NCBI GenBank assembly: GCA_017445525.1
Contig: JAFSTZ010000224.1
Coordinates: forward strand, 1 to 13,107
Length of the DNA: 13,107 nucleotides
Reading direction: 5' to 3'
From: Eubacterium sp.
Lineage (GTDB): Bacteria; Bacillota; Clostridia; Lachnospirales; Lachnospiraceae
Positions 6,561 to 13,107 of this stretch are shown piece after piece. A program made the position numbers and the translations under genes. Below the pieces are notes generated by a model. The model worked only from the letters and a program-made list of their open reading frames with translations. It was not told the DNA's origin and made no database searches. Positions within the stretch are counted from its first letter, which is position 1. Each line of letters starts with the position of its first letter.

Positions 6561-7814
6561 ATGATTGAGATTGGATTGGAAGAGTTTGAGCATATTGCGC
6601 CGATCGAGGGGGGCGTCACTGCGGCTGAGGGGTTTCAGGCGGCGTTTACTGCGGCCGGGATCAAGTATAAGGGTCGTGATGACATGGCTCTTGTTTACAG
6701 CGAGTATCCTTGTGTGATGGCAGCGACCTTTACACAGAACGTGTTTGCTGCGGCGCCGGTGTTGTATGACAGAGAGATCCTGAAGGCAGGGAATCCCGTG
6801 CATGCGGTGGTTCTGAACACCGGTATTGCAAATGCCGGCACAGGACTTCGTGGCAAGGAGACCAACCTTTTTATGGCGGCCGAGATGGCCAGAGAGCTGA
6901 ATGTCAGACCTGACGAGGTACTGACATGTTCCACGGGCGTTATCGGTTTTCAGCTCAGCGAGGAACCTATATATGAGGGCGTAAAGAAGTTAAAGACCGG
7001 TCTTTCCAGAGGAGCTGATACAGACAAGAGAGCAGCACTTGCAATCATGACTACAGATACGGTTCCGAAGACTGCGGCCTGCACTTTTGTGGTGGATGGT
7101 AAGACAGTTACGGTCGGAGGTCTGACCAAGGGCTCGGGCATGATCCATCCCGATATGGCTACCATGCTTTCCGTGACGACTACCGATGCAAAGATAGACC
7201 AGTATGTGCTCCAGGAGCTGGTAAAGGAGTCTGTGGATGACAGCTTCAATATGATATCCGTCGATCGTGATACTTCGACCAATGATACATATATCGTTCT
7301 TGCAAACGGTCAGTCGGATGTAAAGATAGACAAGGATACCAAGGCTTATGAGCTGTTCAGAGAGGCACTCAGATATGTATGTATCTCCCTTGCCAAGCAG
7401 ATGGCGGCAGACGGAGAGGGCGCAACGAGACTTCTCGAGGTTATAGTGACCGGTGCTGCGACGCACGAGGATGCGAGAAAGCTCGCCAGATCAGTCACAG
7501 CTTCAAATCTTGTCAAGGCTATGGTCTACGGCGCTGATGCAAACTCAGGTCGTATACTGGATGCCCTGGGGTACGCCGGGGTAAACTTTGAGCCTGACAA
7601 AGTGGACGTGACTTTCCTTCACGGAGATGAGATGATGATCCTGGTGGAGGACGGCGTCGTAAAGAAGGTCGATGAGGAGAAGGCCACGGCGTGGATGAAG
7701 GAAGAGAGCGTGACATTTTTATGTGAGCTGAAGCTCGGGAGAGAGGGAGCGACCGCGTGGGGATGTGACCTCACTCACGACTATGTCAATATAAATGGTG
7801 ATTACAGGAGTTAA
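6561..7814 (+). CDS. argJ: Bifunctional glutamate N-acetyltransferase / ornithine acetyltransferase
   Basis: Transfers acetyl from N-acetylornithine to glutamate, releasing ornithine and remaking N-acetylglutamate; many family members can also acetylate glutamate with acetyl-CoA. The protein has 417 residues. It is made as a precursor that cuts itself between Ala200 and Thr201 in [14 protein letters not shown], and Thr201 becomes the N-terminal nucleophile of the beta chain. STGVIG (124-129) forms the oxyanion region, and the C-terminus ends in the typical VNINGDYRS. The ATG at 6561 follows GGGAG with 6-nt spacing. The gene leads the argJBD operon: argB begins 2 nt after its stop. No separate argA or argE is seen in the window, consistent with the acetyl-recycling pathway. 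Whether this copy is bifunctional or acts only as ornithine acetyltransferase cannot be decided from sequence alone. Confidence 0.96.
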   Translation: MIEIGLEEFEHIAPIEGGVTAAEGFQAAFTAAGIKYKGRDDMALVYSEYPCVMAATFTQNVFAAAPVLYDREILKAGNPVHAVVLNTGIANAGTGLRGKETNLFMAAEMARELNVRPDEVLTCSTGVIGFQLSEEPIYEGVKKLKTGLSRGADTDKRAALAIMTTDTVPKTAACTFVVDGKTVTVGGLTKGSGMIHPDMATMLSVTTTDAKIDQYVLQELVKESVDDSFNMISVDRDTSTNDTYIVLANGQSDVKIDKDTKAYELFREALRYVCISLAKQMAADGEGATRLLEVIVTGAATHEDARKLARSVTASNLVKAMVYGADANSGRILDALGYAGVNFEPDKVDVTFLHGDEMMILVEDGVVKKVDEEKATAWMKEESVTFLCELKLGREGATAWGCDLTHDYVNINGDYRS

Positions 7815-7816
7815 AA

Positions 7817-8725
7817 ATGGAATCGATCGAAAAGATAACAGAGAGGGCGGAGACGCTGATAGAAGCGTTGCCTTATATTAGAGATTTTAGTGGGAAGAAG
7901 GTTGTTGTGAAGTATGGCGGCTCGGCGATGCTTGACAAGTCATTTCAAAGGTCGGTGATCAAGGATGTGGCGCTGCTGAAGCTGGTTGGTATGCATCCGA
8001 TCATCGTGCACGGCGGTGGCAAAGAGATCAGCAAGTGGCTCGGATTCATGGGCAAGGAAAGTGAGTTTGTCGATGGCCTCAGAGTAACTGATGCTGACAC
8101 CATGGAAGTCGCTGAGATGGTTCTGAACAAGGTAAACAAGCATCTGGTTCAGGAGATGGAGAAGCAGGGTGTTAAGGCTGCCGGTGTCTGTGGCAAAGAC
8201 GGCGGGATGCTCATGTGCAAAAAGAAGAAGGTCAACGGGCAGGATATAGGATATGTCGGCGAGGTTGTCTCTGTGAATACCGAGCTGATCGATACTCTGA
8301 TCGAGAATGATTTTGTGCCGATCATCGCACCTGTCGGGTTGAACGAGCATTATCATGCGGTAAATATAAATGCTGACGAGGCCGCTTCTGCAGTCGCAAA
8401 GGCTGTACATGCTGAGAAACTTGCATTTATGACGGATATCGAGGGTGTTTGCATGGATCCTGATGATCCGTCGACACTCATCTCCGTATTGTCACTTGAG
8501 GAGGCTGAAAAGCTTATCGAGGAGGGCACCATCGGCGGAGGTATGATACCGAAGATCAAAAACTGCGTTGAGGCGGTTGAACAGGGTGTCAACAGAGTCC
8601 ATATCCTCGACGGACGAAGAGAGCACTGCCTGTTGCTCGAGTTCTTCACGAGAAAAGGTATAGGAACTGCTATCATCGACAATAAGGTCAATCTGTATCC
8701 GCACGAGAATGACAGCCGTGAATAG
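7817..8725 (+). CDS. argB: N-acetylglutamate kinase (probably arginine-inhibited type)
   Basis: Phosphorylates N-acetylglutamate with ATP, the second step of arginine synthesis, in the cytoplasm. The protein has 302 residues of the amino acid kinase fold: [10 protein letters not shown] (29-38) and VHGGGKEIS (64-72) bind the phosphates, GLRVTD (87-92) and NINADEAAS (183-191) shape the substrate site, and GGMIPK (241-246) carries the conserved Lys. About 28 residues precede the first core strand, including a predicted helix (about 4-18). Arginine-sensitive hexameric kinases carry such an N-terminal helix, while the arginine-insensitive E. coli enzyme begins almost directly at its core strand. 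Feedback inhibition by arginine is therefore likely, as expected for an ArgJ-type pathway. The start lies 2 nt after argJ, with AGGAG (7806-7810) inside the argJ end, so translation is probably coupled. Confidence 0.96.
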   Translation: MESIEKITERAETLIEALPYIRDFSGKKVVVKYGGSAMLDKSFQRSVIKDVALLKLVGMHPIIVHGGGKEISKWLGFMGKESEFVDGLRVTDADTMEVAEMVLNKVNKHLVQEMEKQGVKAAGVCGKDGGMLMCKKKKVNGQDIGYVGEVVSVNTELIDTLIENDFVPIIAPVGLNEHYHAVNINADEAASAVAKAVHAEKLAFMTDIEGVCMDPDDPSTLISVLSLEEAEKLIEEGTIGGGMIPKIKNCVEAVEQGVNRVHILDGRREHCLLLEFFTRKGIGTAIIDNKVNLYPHENDSRE

Positions 8726-8741
8726 TAATGAGGAGATAATT

Positions 8742-9917
8742 ATGGATGATAAAATTAAAGAGATAGATGAGCATTTAATGCACTCATATAACAGGTATCC
8801 GGTTGTGTTTGACCGGGGCGAGGATGTGTATCTGATAGACGTCGAGGGCAAGAAGTATCTGGACTTCGGAGGAGGTATCGCGGTATGTGCCCTCGGTTAC
8901 AGCAACGATGCGTTGAAGGATGCGCTCAAAAAACAGATTGATAAGGGGATGCATTTTTCAAACTATTTTTATACCGAGGAACTCGGCAAGGCTGCAAAGA
9001 ACGTATGCGAGATATCCGGCATGGACGAGGTGTTTTTCTGCAACTCGGGATCCGAGGCAAACGAGGGTGCGCTTAAGCTTGCCAGGAAGTATGCTATACT
9101 GAACGGACATGAGGACAGGCACGAGATCATCGCCATGGATAAGGCGTTTCACGGCAGGAGCATGGGAGCGCTTTCGGTGACCGGAACAAAGAAATATCGC
9201 GAGCCCTATGAGCCGATGATCCCCGGAGTAAGCTTCGCTACATACAATGATCTTGCATCGGTCGAGGCTCTGGTGACAGATAAAACATATGCGATCATCG
9301 TTGAGGCGCTTCAGGGCGAGGGTGGCATATATCCCGCGGAGCCTGCATTTCTCAAAGGGATAAGAGAGATATGCGACAAACATGATATCATCATGATATG
9401 CGACGAGGTTCAGTGCGGTATGGGGCGTTCAGGAAAAATGTTCGCGTTCGAGCACTACGGGATCAAGCCTGATATCGTAACTATGGCCAAGGGCATCGGG
9501 GGCGGTACGGTGGTTGGTGCCTTTGCTGCGCCGAAGAAAGTCGCCGACTGTCTGGTGCCGGGAGATCATGGAACAACCTTCGGCGGCAATCCGTTTGCGA
9601 TGGCTGCAGTGAACACTACCATAGCTGAGTTCAAGCGACTTAACATCGTAGAGCATGTCCGGGAGGTTGGAGACTATCTCGGAGAAAAGCTGGACGAGTT
9701 GGTGGCAAAGAAGGATATATGCGTATCGGCCAGGGGTAAGGGATTGATGAGGGGTCTTGAGCTGTCTGAGCCGGTGGCGCCTTATGTTAAAAATGCGCTC
9801 GAGTCCGGTCTTGTACTGATGGCTGCTGGCGCTAACGTCATCCGTTTTGTTCCGCCGCTTGTGATAGAGAAAAAGCATGTGGATGAGATGATCGATATAC
9901 TTGATCAGGTGTTATGA
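8742..9917 (+). CDS. argD: Acetylornithine aminotransferase
   Basis: PLP-dependent transfer of the amino group from glutamate to N-acetylglutamate semialdehyde, giving N-acetylornithine; cytoplasmic. The protein has 391 residues, class III aminotransferase fold. NSGSEANEGALKLAR (101-115) contacts the PLP phosphate, FHGRSMGALS is at 136-145, and DEVQCGMGRSG (221-231) holds the Asp that pairs with the pyridine nitrogen. Lys250 in TMAKGIGGG is the Schiff-base residue, and GTTFGGNP is at 277-284. The frame extends back to 8709, overlapping argB, but AGGAG at 8731-8735 lies 6 nt before ATG 8742 and the protein from there matches the family start. It is 16 bp downstream of argB and last in the operon; argF, which often follows, is absent and the next gene has its own promoter. 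No clear hairpin terminator is seen after the stop. Confidence 0.95.
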   Translation: MDDKIKEIDEHLMHSYNRYPVVFDRGEDVYLIDVEGKKYLDFGGGIAVCALGYSNDALKDALKKQIDKGMHFSNYFYTEELGKAAKNVCEISGMDEVFFCNSGSEANEGALKLARKYAILNGHEDRHEIIAMDKAFHGRSMGALSVTGTKKYREPYEPMIPGVSFATYNDLASVEALVTDKTYAIIVEALQGEGGIYPAEPAFLKGIREICDKHDIIMICDEVQCGMGRSGKMFAFEHYGIKPDIVTMAKGIGGGTVVGAFAAPKKVADCLVPGDHGTTFGGNPFAMAAVNTTIAEFKRLNIVEHVREVGDYLGEKLDELVAKKDICVSARGKGLMRGLELSEPVAPYVKNALESGLVLMAAGANVIRFVPPLVIEKKHVDEMIDILDQVL

Positions 9918-9938
9918 TCGTAAAATTTTAAAAATATG

Positions 9939-9966
9939 TTGAAAAAATCTTAAATTGTTGTATAAT
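9939..9966 (+). promoter_or_regulatory. Sigma-A-type promoter for comEA
   Basis: TTGAAA (9939-9944), 16-bp spacer, TATAAT (9961-9966), in a very AT-rich stretch directly after argD. Transcription would start near 9973, about 44 nt before the comEA ATG. It separates the arginine operon from the competence/two-component block. Confidence 0.7.
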
Positions 9967-10016
9967 AGTGATGTATACGTGGGCTTACTTTCTGACAGAT
10001 GAGACAGGAGGTAAGC

Positions 10017-10676
10017 ATGAACAAAAAGAAGAGATTTCAGGTCGTGATCATGGTTGCGGCTGTGTTTTTATGTGGTATTTTTTATGTATGTCTGGGACCC
10101 GGACGGGCGGCTGTTCTTGCCGATGAGGGAGAGGGACAGACGTTTGTTGCCGGAGGAGCAAAGACAGATGGTGTAGAGACTGCCGCTTCAGACGGTGGCA
10201 GAGTCGGAGATATGCCGGATGCGGAAAGTTCCGCCGGAGTATTTATCTATATCTGCGGAGCTGTCAAAAAGCCCGGTGTTTATACCTTTGACAGTCCGCC
10301 GAGAGTTGTAGAGGTGGTTGAGAAGGCCGGCGGCTTCACCAAAAAGGCCGACCGGGCTTCTGTGAATCTTGCCAGTCAGGTTGATGACGGTGCACAGGTG
10401 GTCGTCTATGAGAAGTCAAAGGACGGTCAGGCGGCGAATCCGGCTGTGGGAGCTTCATCCGGGACCGGAGACAGTGACGCCCAGTTGCTTATAGATATAA
10501 ATACCGCAGGACATGAGGAGCTTATGCAGATCCCGGGGGTGGGTGATGCAAAGGCTTCCGCTATAGAGGCATATCGCAGCGAGCACGGCAGGTTTGAAAA
10601 GCCCGAGGATCTGATGCAGATTTCCGGGATCAAGCAAGGGACATTTGATAAGATCAAGGATTATATAAAGGTTTAG
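10017..10676 (+). CDS. comEA: ComEA-like DNA-binding protein (SLBB plus helix-hairpin-helix)
   Basis: Family role: a membrane-anchored receptor that binds double-stranded DNA outside the cell and hands it to the ComEC channel. The protein has 219 residues. Basic MNKKKR precedes a hydrophobic segment (about 7-27) acting as signal anchor. A low-complexity Gly/Ala-rich linker follows (about 35-72). The SLBB domain is at 74-131 (IYICGAVKKPGVYTF then VVEVVEKAGGF), with another linker to about 155. The C-terminal tandem helix-hairpin-helix is at 158-219, with DINTAGHEELMQIPGVGDAKA and EDLMQISGIK. The frame is open from 9999, but AGGAGG at 10006-10011 lies 5 nt before ATG 10017 and is decisive. comEC is not beside it within this window, so function in DNA uptake is inferred from domain content alone. 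It may be co-transcribed with the two-component genes 84 nt downstream. Confidence 0.9.
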   Translation: MNKKKRFQVVIMVAAVFLCGIFYVCLGPGRAAVLADEGEGQTFVAGGAKTDGVETAASDGGRVGDMPDAESSAGVFIYICGAVKKPGVYTFDSPPRVVEVVEKAGGFTKKADRASVNLASQVDDGAQVVVYEKSKDGQAANPAVGASSGTGDSDAQLLIDINTAGHEELMQIPGVGDAKASAIEAYRSEHGRFEKPEDLMQISGIKQGTFDKIKDYIKV

Positions 10677-10760
10677 GGACTGCGTATCAGATATGGATCG
10701 GTATGAAACGGAACGCATCCGGATAGATGACATATCGCTTGACACAGTATGGAGGATAAG

Positions 10761-11456
10761 ATGGCTAAACGCGTTTTGGTTGTAGATGATGAGAAGTTGA
10801 TAGTTAAGGGGATCAGATTTTCTTTGGAGCAGGACGGCATGGATGTTGATGCCGCTTACGACGGAGAGGAGGCGCTGGCTTCGGTCAGAGAGAACACGTA
10901 TGATGTTATACTTCTGGATGTCATGCTTCCGAAGATGACCGGGTTTGAGGTTTGCCAGCAGATCAGGGAGTTTTCCGATGTCCCCATCATCATGCTCACA
11001 GCCAAGGGCGATGACATGGACAAGATTTTGGGACTTGAGTACGGAGCAGATGACTATATAACCAAGCCCTTTAACATACTTGAGGTAAAAGCACGTATCA
11101 AAGCTATCATCCGTCGCAGCGGCAAAAAAGAAGAGACCGAGACGGCCGGTGAGAGTGCGAGTGATGATAAGTCTGAGCTTAGAGTTGATACGGATGGGAG
11201 ACAGGTATTTATTCGCGGGAACGAGGTCAATCTTACAGCCAAGGAGTTTGATCTTCTCGAGCTTTTGATGGCTCATGCCGGAAAGGTATATTCACGTACA
11301 AAGCTGTTAGATGAGATTTGGGGCAAGTCTTATCCCGGAGATGAGAGGACTGTGGATGTTCACATAAGACGTCTCAGGGAGAAGATAGAGGACAATCCTC
11401 GCGAGCCAAAGTATATTCATACCAAATGGGGTGTTGGTTATTATTTCAAAGATTAA
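10761..11456 (+). CDS. OmpR/PhoB-family response regulator
   Basis: Cytoplasmic transcription factor controlled by phosphorylation. The protein has 231 residues. The receiver domain spans 3-118, with the acidic pair Asp9-Asp10, phospho-acceptor Asp53 in LLDVMLP, Thr80 and Lys102 in TKPF. A charged linker (about 120-138) leads to a winged-helix DNA-binding domain (about 140-229) with LTAKEFDLLELLM, GKVYSRTKLLDEIWG, RTVDVHIRRLREKIE and WGVGYYF. The layout resembles WalR/ResD-type regulators, but targets cannot be named. An ATG at 10749 is in frame but has no binding site; GGAGG at 10751-10755 is 5 nt before ATG 10761, so the latter is used. The kinase gene overlaps its 3' end, and the pair is almost surely cognate. 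The 84 nt before it show no good promoter, so transcription may come from upstream. Confidence 0.94.
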   Translation: MAKRVLVVDDEKLIVKGIRFSLEQDGMDVDAAYDGEEALASVRENTYDVILLDVMLPKMTGFEVCQQIREFSDVPIIMLTAKGDDMDKILGLEYGADDYITKPFNILEVKARIKAIIRRSGKKEETETAGESASDDKSELRVDTDGRQVFIRGNEVNLTAKEFDLLELLMAHAGKVYSRTKLLDEIWGKSYPGDERTVDVHIRRLREKIEDNPREPKYIHTKWGVGYYFKD

Positions 11457-12876
11457 AAATGGTCTGAAAAAGCTTAAAAGTCTTCGTTTCCAAAGTCTGG
11501 TAGTGCTGATTTTTATCGGCGTTCTTCCTTTGGTCATTTTTTCGTTGATCATTCTCAATTCATATCGATCAAAAGCGGTTGATCAGCAGATCACCCGCCT
11601 TCAGACGCGAGGTGCCGTGTTGTGCAATCTGGTTACAAACTCTGCATTTTTCGCAAACGATACCACACATGAAGTTGAGTCTGAGTTGACTCAGATAGCT
11701 GATATATATGACGGTCGTATCATGGTCATCTCAAACACCATGATCGTTCTTCGTGATACCTACGGTCTTGAGGAAGGAAAGACACTTCTGATAGATGAAG
11801 TTCCGCCGGTGCTTGACGGCAGGCAGGCCAGTATGACGAGCATACAGGATGAGCACGTGGTTATAGTGATGCCGGTTTATCAGGCCGATCAGTCTACCAT
11901 AGGCGGTGCTGTAGTCATGAATATTTCTCTCGGTGAAGTGTATCGTATGTATCAGGGGATACGAACGATATTGCTGACTCTCTTGCTGTGTCTGGGAGTT
12001 ATTGTAGCCGTGGTCGCGATACTGTATTCGGCACAGGTTGTCCGGCCTATCGGCGAGGTCAGAGGTCAGGTCAGAAAGATAACAGAGGGTGACTTCTCCG
12101 AGCAGATGAATCTTCACGGTTACAATGAAGTCGAGAAACTATCTGATGAGTTCAACCACATGCTTTCCGATCTGCAGAACCTTGAGGATGCCAGACAGGA
12201 GTTCGTCTCCAACGTGTCTCATGAGTTAAAGACGCCCATAACATCCATGAAAGTGTTGTCTGAATCACTGACCGGTCAGGAGGATCTCCCCGTTGAGCTT
12301 TATCAGGAGTTTATGGAGGACATCGGTACCGAGCTGGATCGTATGAATCAGATCATAAATGACCTGTTGTCGCTGGTTAAGATGGACAGGACAGCAGCTG
12401 TGCAGGTCAACATCTCCGAGGTCAATGTAAACGAGTTTGTGGAGAATCTGCTGAAGCAGCTTCAACCTATCGCTGACAAGAGAAATATCGAGATCGTTTT
12501 TGAGAGCGTGAGACCTGTTGTGGCTCAGATCGACGAAGTTAAGTTGTCCATGGCTTTCAGAAATCTTATCGAAAACGCGATCAAGTATAACTACGATGAC
12601 GGATGGGTCAGGGTCAGCCTGAATGCGGATCACAAGTTCTTCTTCCTGAAGGTTTCCGACTCGGGAGAGGGTATACCCGAGGAGCTTCAGGATCATATAT
12701 TTGAAAGGTTTTACAGGGTTGACAAGGCGAGAGCCAGAGAGACCGGAGGTTCCGGACTGGGGCTCGCCATCACGAGGAGTGCGGTGTTGCTACACCATGG
12801 GTCGATAAAGGTTCATAGCGTCGAGCAGCAGGGCACCACGTTTAATGTCAGGATTCCACTTCAATATGTGGAGTAG
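11431..12876 (+). CDS. Membrane sensor histidine kinase
   Basis: Partner of the response regulator just upstream. The protein has 481 residues from the GTG at 11431. After a basic start (KIKNGLKKLKSLR), the first membrane segment is at about 22-44 and an extracytoplasmic sensor region at 45-178. The second membrane segment is at about 179-200, then HAMP (201-254, with RPIGEVRGQVRKITEGDFS) and the dimerisation domain with phospho-acceptor His264 in SHELKTPI. The ATPase domain follows: N box NLIENAIKYN (378-387), G1 DSGEGIP (410-416), F box FERFYR, G2 GGSGLGLA (439-446). All catalytic boxes are intact. The GTG start overlaps the regulator gene by 26 bp and has a poor ribosome binding site; TTG 11434 is an alternative, and translation by coupling is likely. 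The sensor region has no motif that I recognise. With a lipoprotein gene next, an envelope or sporulation-like signal is a guess. Confidence 0.93.
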   Translation: MLVIISKIKNGLKKLKSLRFQSLVVLIFIGVLPLVIFSLIILNSYRSKAVDQQITRLQTRGAVLCNLVTNSAFFANDTTHEVESELTQIADIYDGRIMVISNTMIVLRDTYGLEEGKTLLIDEVPPVLDGRQASMTSIQDEHVVIVMPVYQADQSTIGGAVVMNISLGEVYRMYQGIRTILLTLLLCLGVIVAVVAILYSAQVVRPIGEVRGQVRKITEGDFSEQMNLHGYNEVEKLSDEFNHMLSDLQNLEDARQEFVSNVSHELKTPITSMKVLSESLTGQEDLPVELYQEFMEDIGTELDRMNQIINDLLSLVKMDRTAAVQVNISEVNVNEFVENLLKQLQPIADKRNIEIVFESVRPVVAQIDEVKLSMAFRNLIENAIKYNYDDGWVRVSLNADHKFFFLKVSDSGEGIPEELQDHIFERFYRVDKARARETGGSGLGLAITRSAVLLHHGSIKVHSVEQQGTTFNVRIPLQYVE

Positions 12877-12885
12877 AGGTCGAGT

Positions 12886-13107
12886 ATGGTAAAGAGATTA
12901 GTAATTATAATGGCTGTGATATCGGTTATGCTTTCGCTGGTCGCATGTGGGAACGATCAGGAGAGCGACGCGAGCATTTATACCGTATATTATTTGGATC
13001 CGACGGGCGAGAAGCTGGTAGAGGAGGATTACAGCCTTAGTTCCGAGAGCGACGATCTGGCTACCGTGGCGACCGAGCTTATGCACGCTATGGAGAAAAA
13101 CGGTACC
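12886..13107 (+). CDS. Putative lipoprotein, GerMN-like (3' end beyond window)
   Basis: Only the first 74 codons are present. The N-terminus MVKRLVIIMAVISVMLSLVAC is a lipoprotein signal peptide with lipobox LVAC, so Cys21 would be lipidated and the protein anchored on the outer face of the membrane. The mature part starts GNDQESDAS and then shows IYTVYYLDPTGEKLVEEDY followed by ATVATELMHAMEK. This order (strand with D-x-x-G-x-x-L, then a helix with VxxLMxAM) resembles the start of a GerMN domain, known from the spore germination lipoprotein GerM. The assignment is a recall-based guess from a short segment. It starts 9 nt after the kinase stop behind a weak AGAGG, so it belongs to the same operon and may be a sensory accessory or output of the two-component pair. 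Confidence 0.7.
   Translation, partial: MVKRLVIIMAVISVMLSLVACGNDQESDASIYTVYYLDPTGEKLVEEDYSLSSESDDLATVATELMHAMEKNGT

Noticed and set aside
10739..10744. TTGACA as a -35 for the response regulator
   Set aside because: The matching -10 would fall inside the regulator's first codons (around 10762), where there is no TATAAT-like sequence.
10693..10785. Short open frame of 30 codons before the response regulator
   Set aside because: No ribosome binding site, no recognised similarity, and it overlaps the regulator's ribosome binding site and start. Treated as chance.
1..13107. Defence, mobile or phage-related system
   Set aside because: No transposase, integrase, restriction, toxin-antitoxin, CRISPR or phage genes are seen. 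All large frames are assigned to metabolic, transport, competence or signalling families.

Overview
The window looks like chromosomal core-metabolism DNA from an anaerobic Gram-positive of the class Clostridia, most likely a Lachnospiraceae-type organism. This is inferred from strong AGGAGG-type ribosome binding sites, TTGACA/TATAAT-type promoters, an acetyl-CoA-type MetA, a GlgX-type debranching enzyme, a ComEA homologue and an OmpR-type two-component pair followed by a GerMN-like lipoprotein. No phage, transposase, CRISPR or defence genes are visible. No undescribed multi-gene system is evident; the least explained element is a long intergenic hairpin.

Layout. The left edge (to 680) is the C-terminal part of a homoserine O-acyltransferase (metA). 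It is followed by glgX (773-2854). argC lies on the opposite strand (2860-3900), tail to tail with glgX and only 5 bp away. argC and a ZIP metal transporter (4098-4883) diverge from back-to-back consensus promoters between 3988 and 4064. After a hairpin terminator comes argG (5071-6279), with its own promoter whose -35 hexamer sits in a 16-bp palindrome. A 281-bp gap follows, most of it occupied by a 144-nt near-continuous hairpin (6291-6434). Then come argJ, argB and argD (6561-9917), tightly packed as one operon. Next is comEA (10017-10676) with its own promoter, a response regulator (10761-11456), a sensor kinase overlapping it by 26 bp (11431-12876) and the start of a lipoprotein gene (12886 to the right edge).

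How the genes work together. ArgJ makes N-acetylglutamate (directly and by recycling acetyl from acetylornithine), ArgB phosphorylates it, ArgC reduces it to the semialdehyde, ArgD transaminates it and ArgJ releases ornithine. ArgG acts later, joining citrulline to aspartate. argF, argH and carAB are not in the window. This is the acetyl-recycling route, and the N-terminal extension on ArgB matches arginine-inhibitable kinases, so feedback at ArgB is expected. The arg genes sit in three transcription units (argC; argG; argJBD). The right-hand block is probably a cell-envelope sensing unit, with ComEA as an upstream neighbour of unclear relation.

Several genes have longer open frames than their real coding sequence. 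Where a good Shine-Dalgarno or promoter position decided the start, that is stated.
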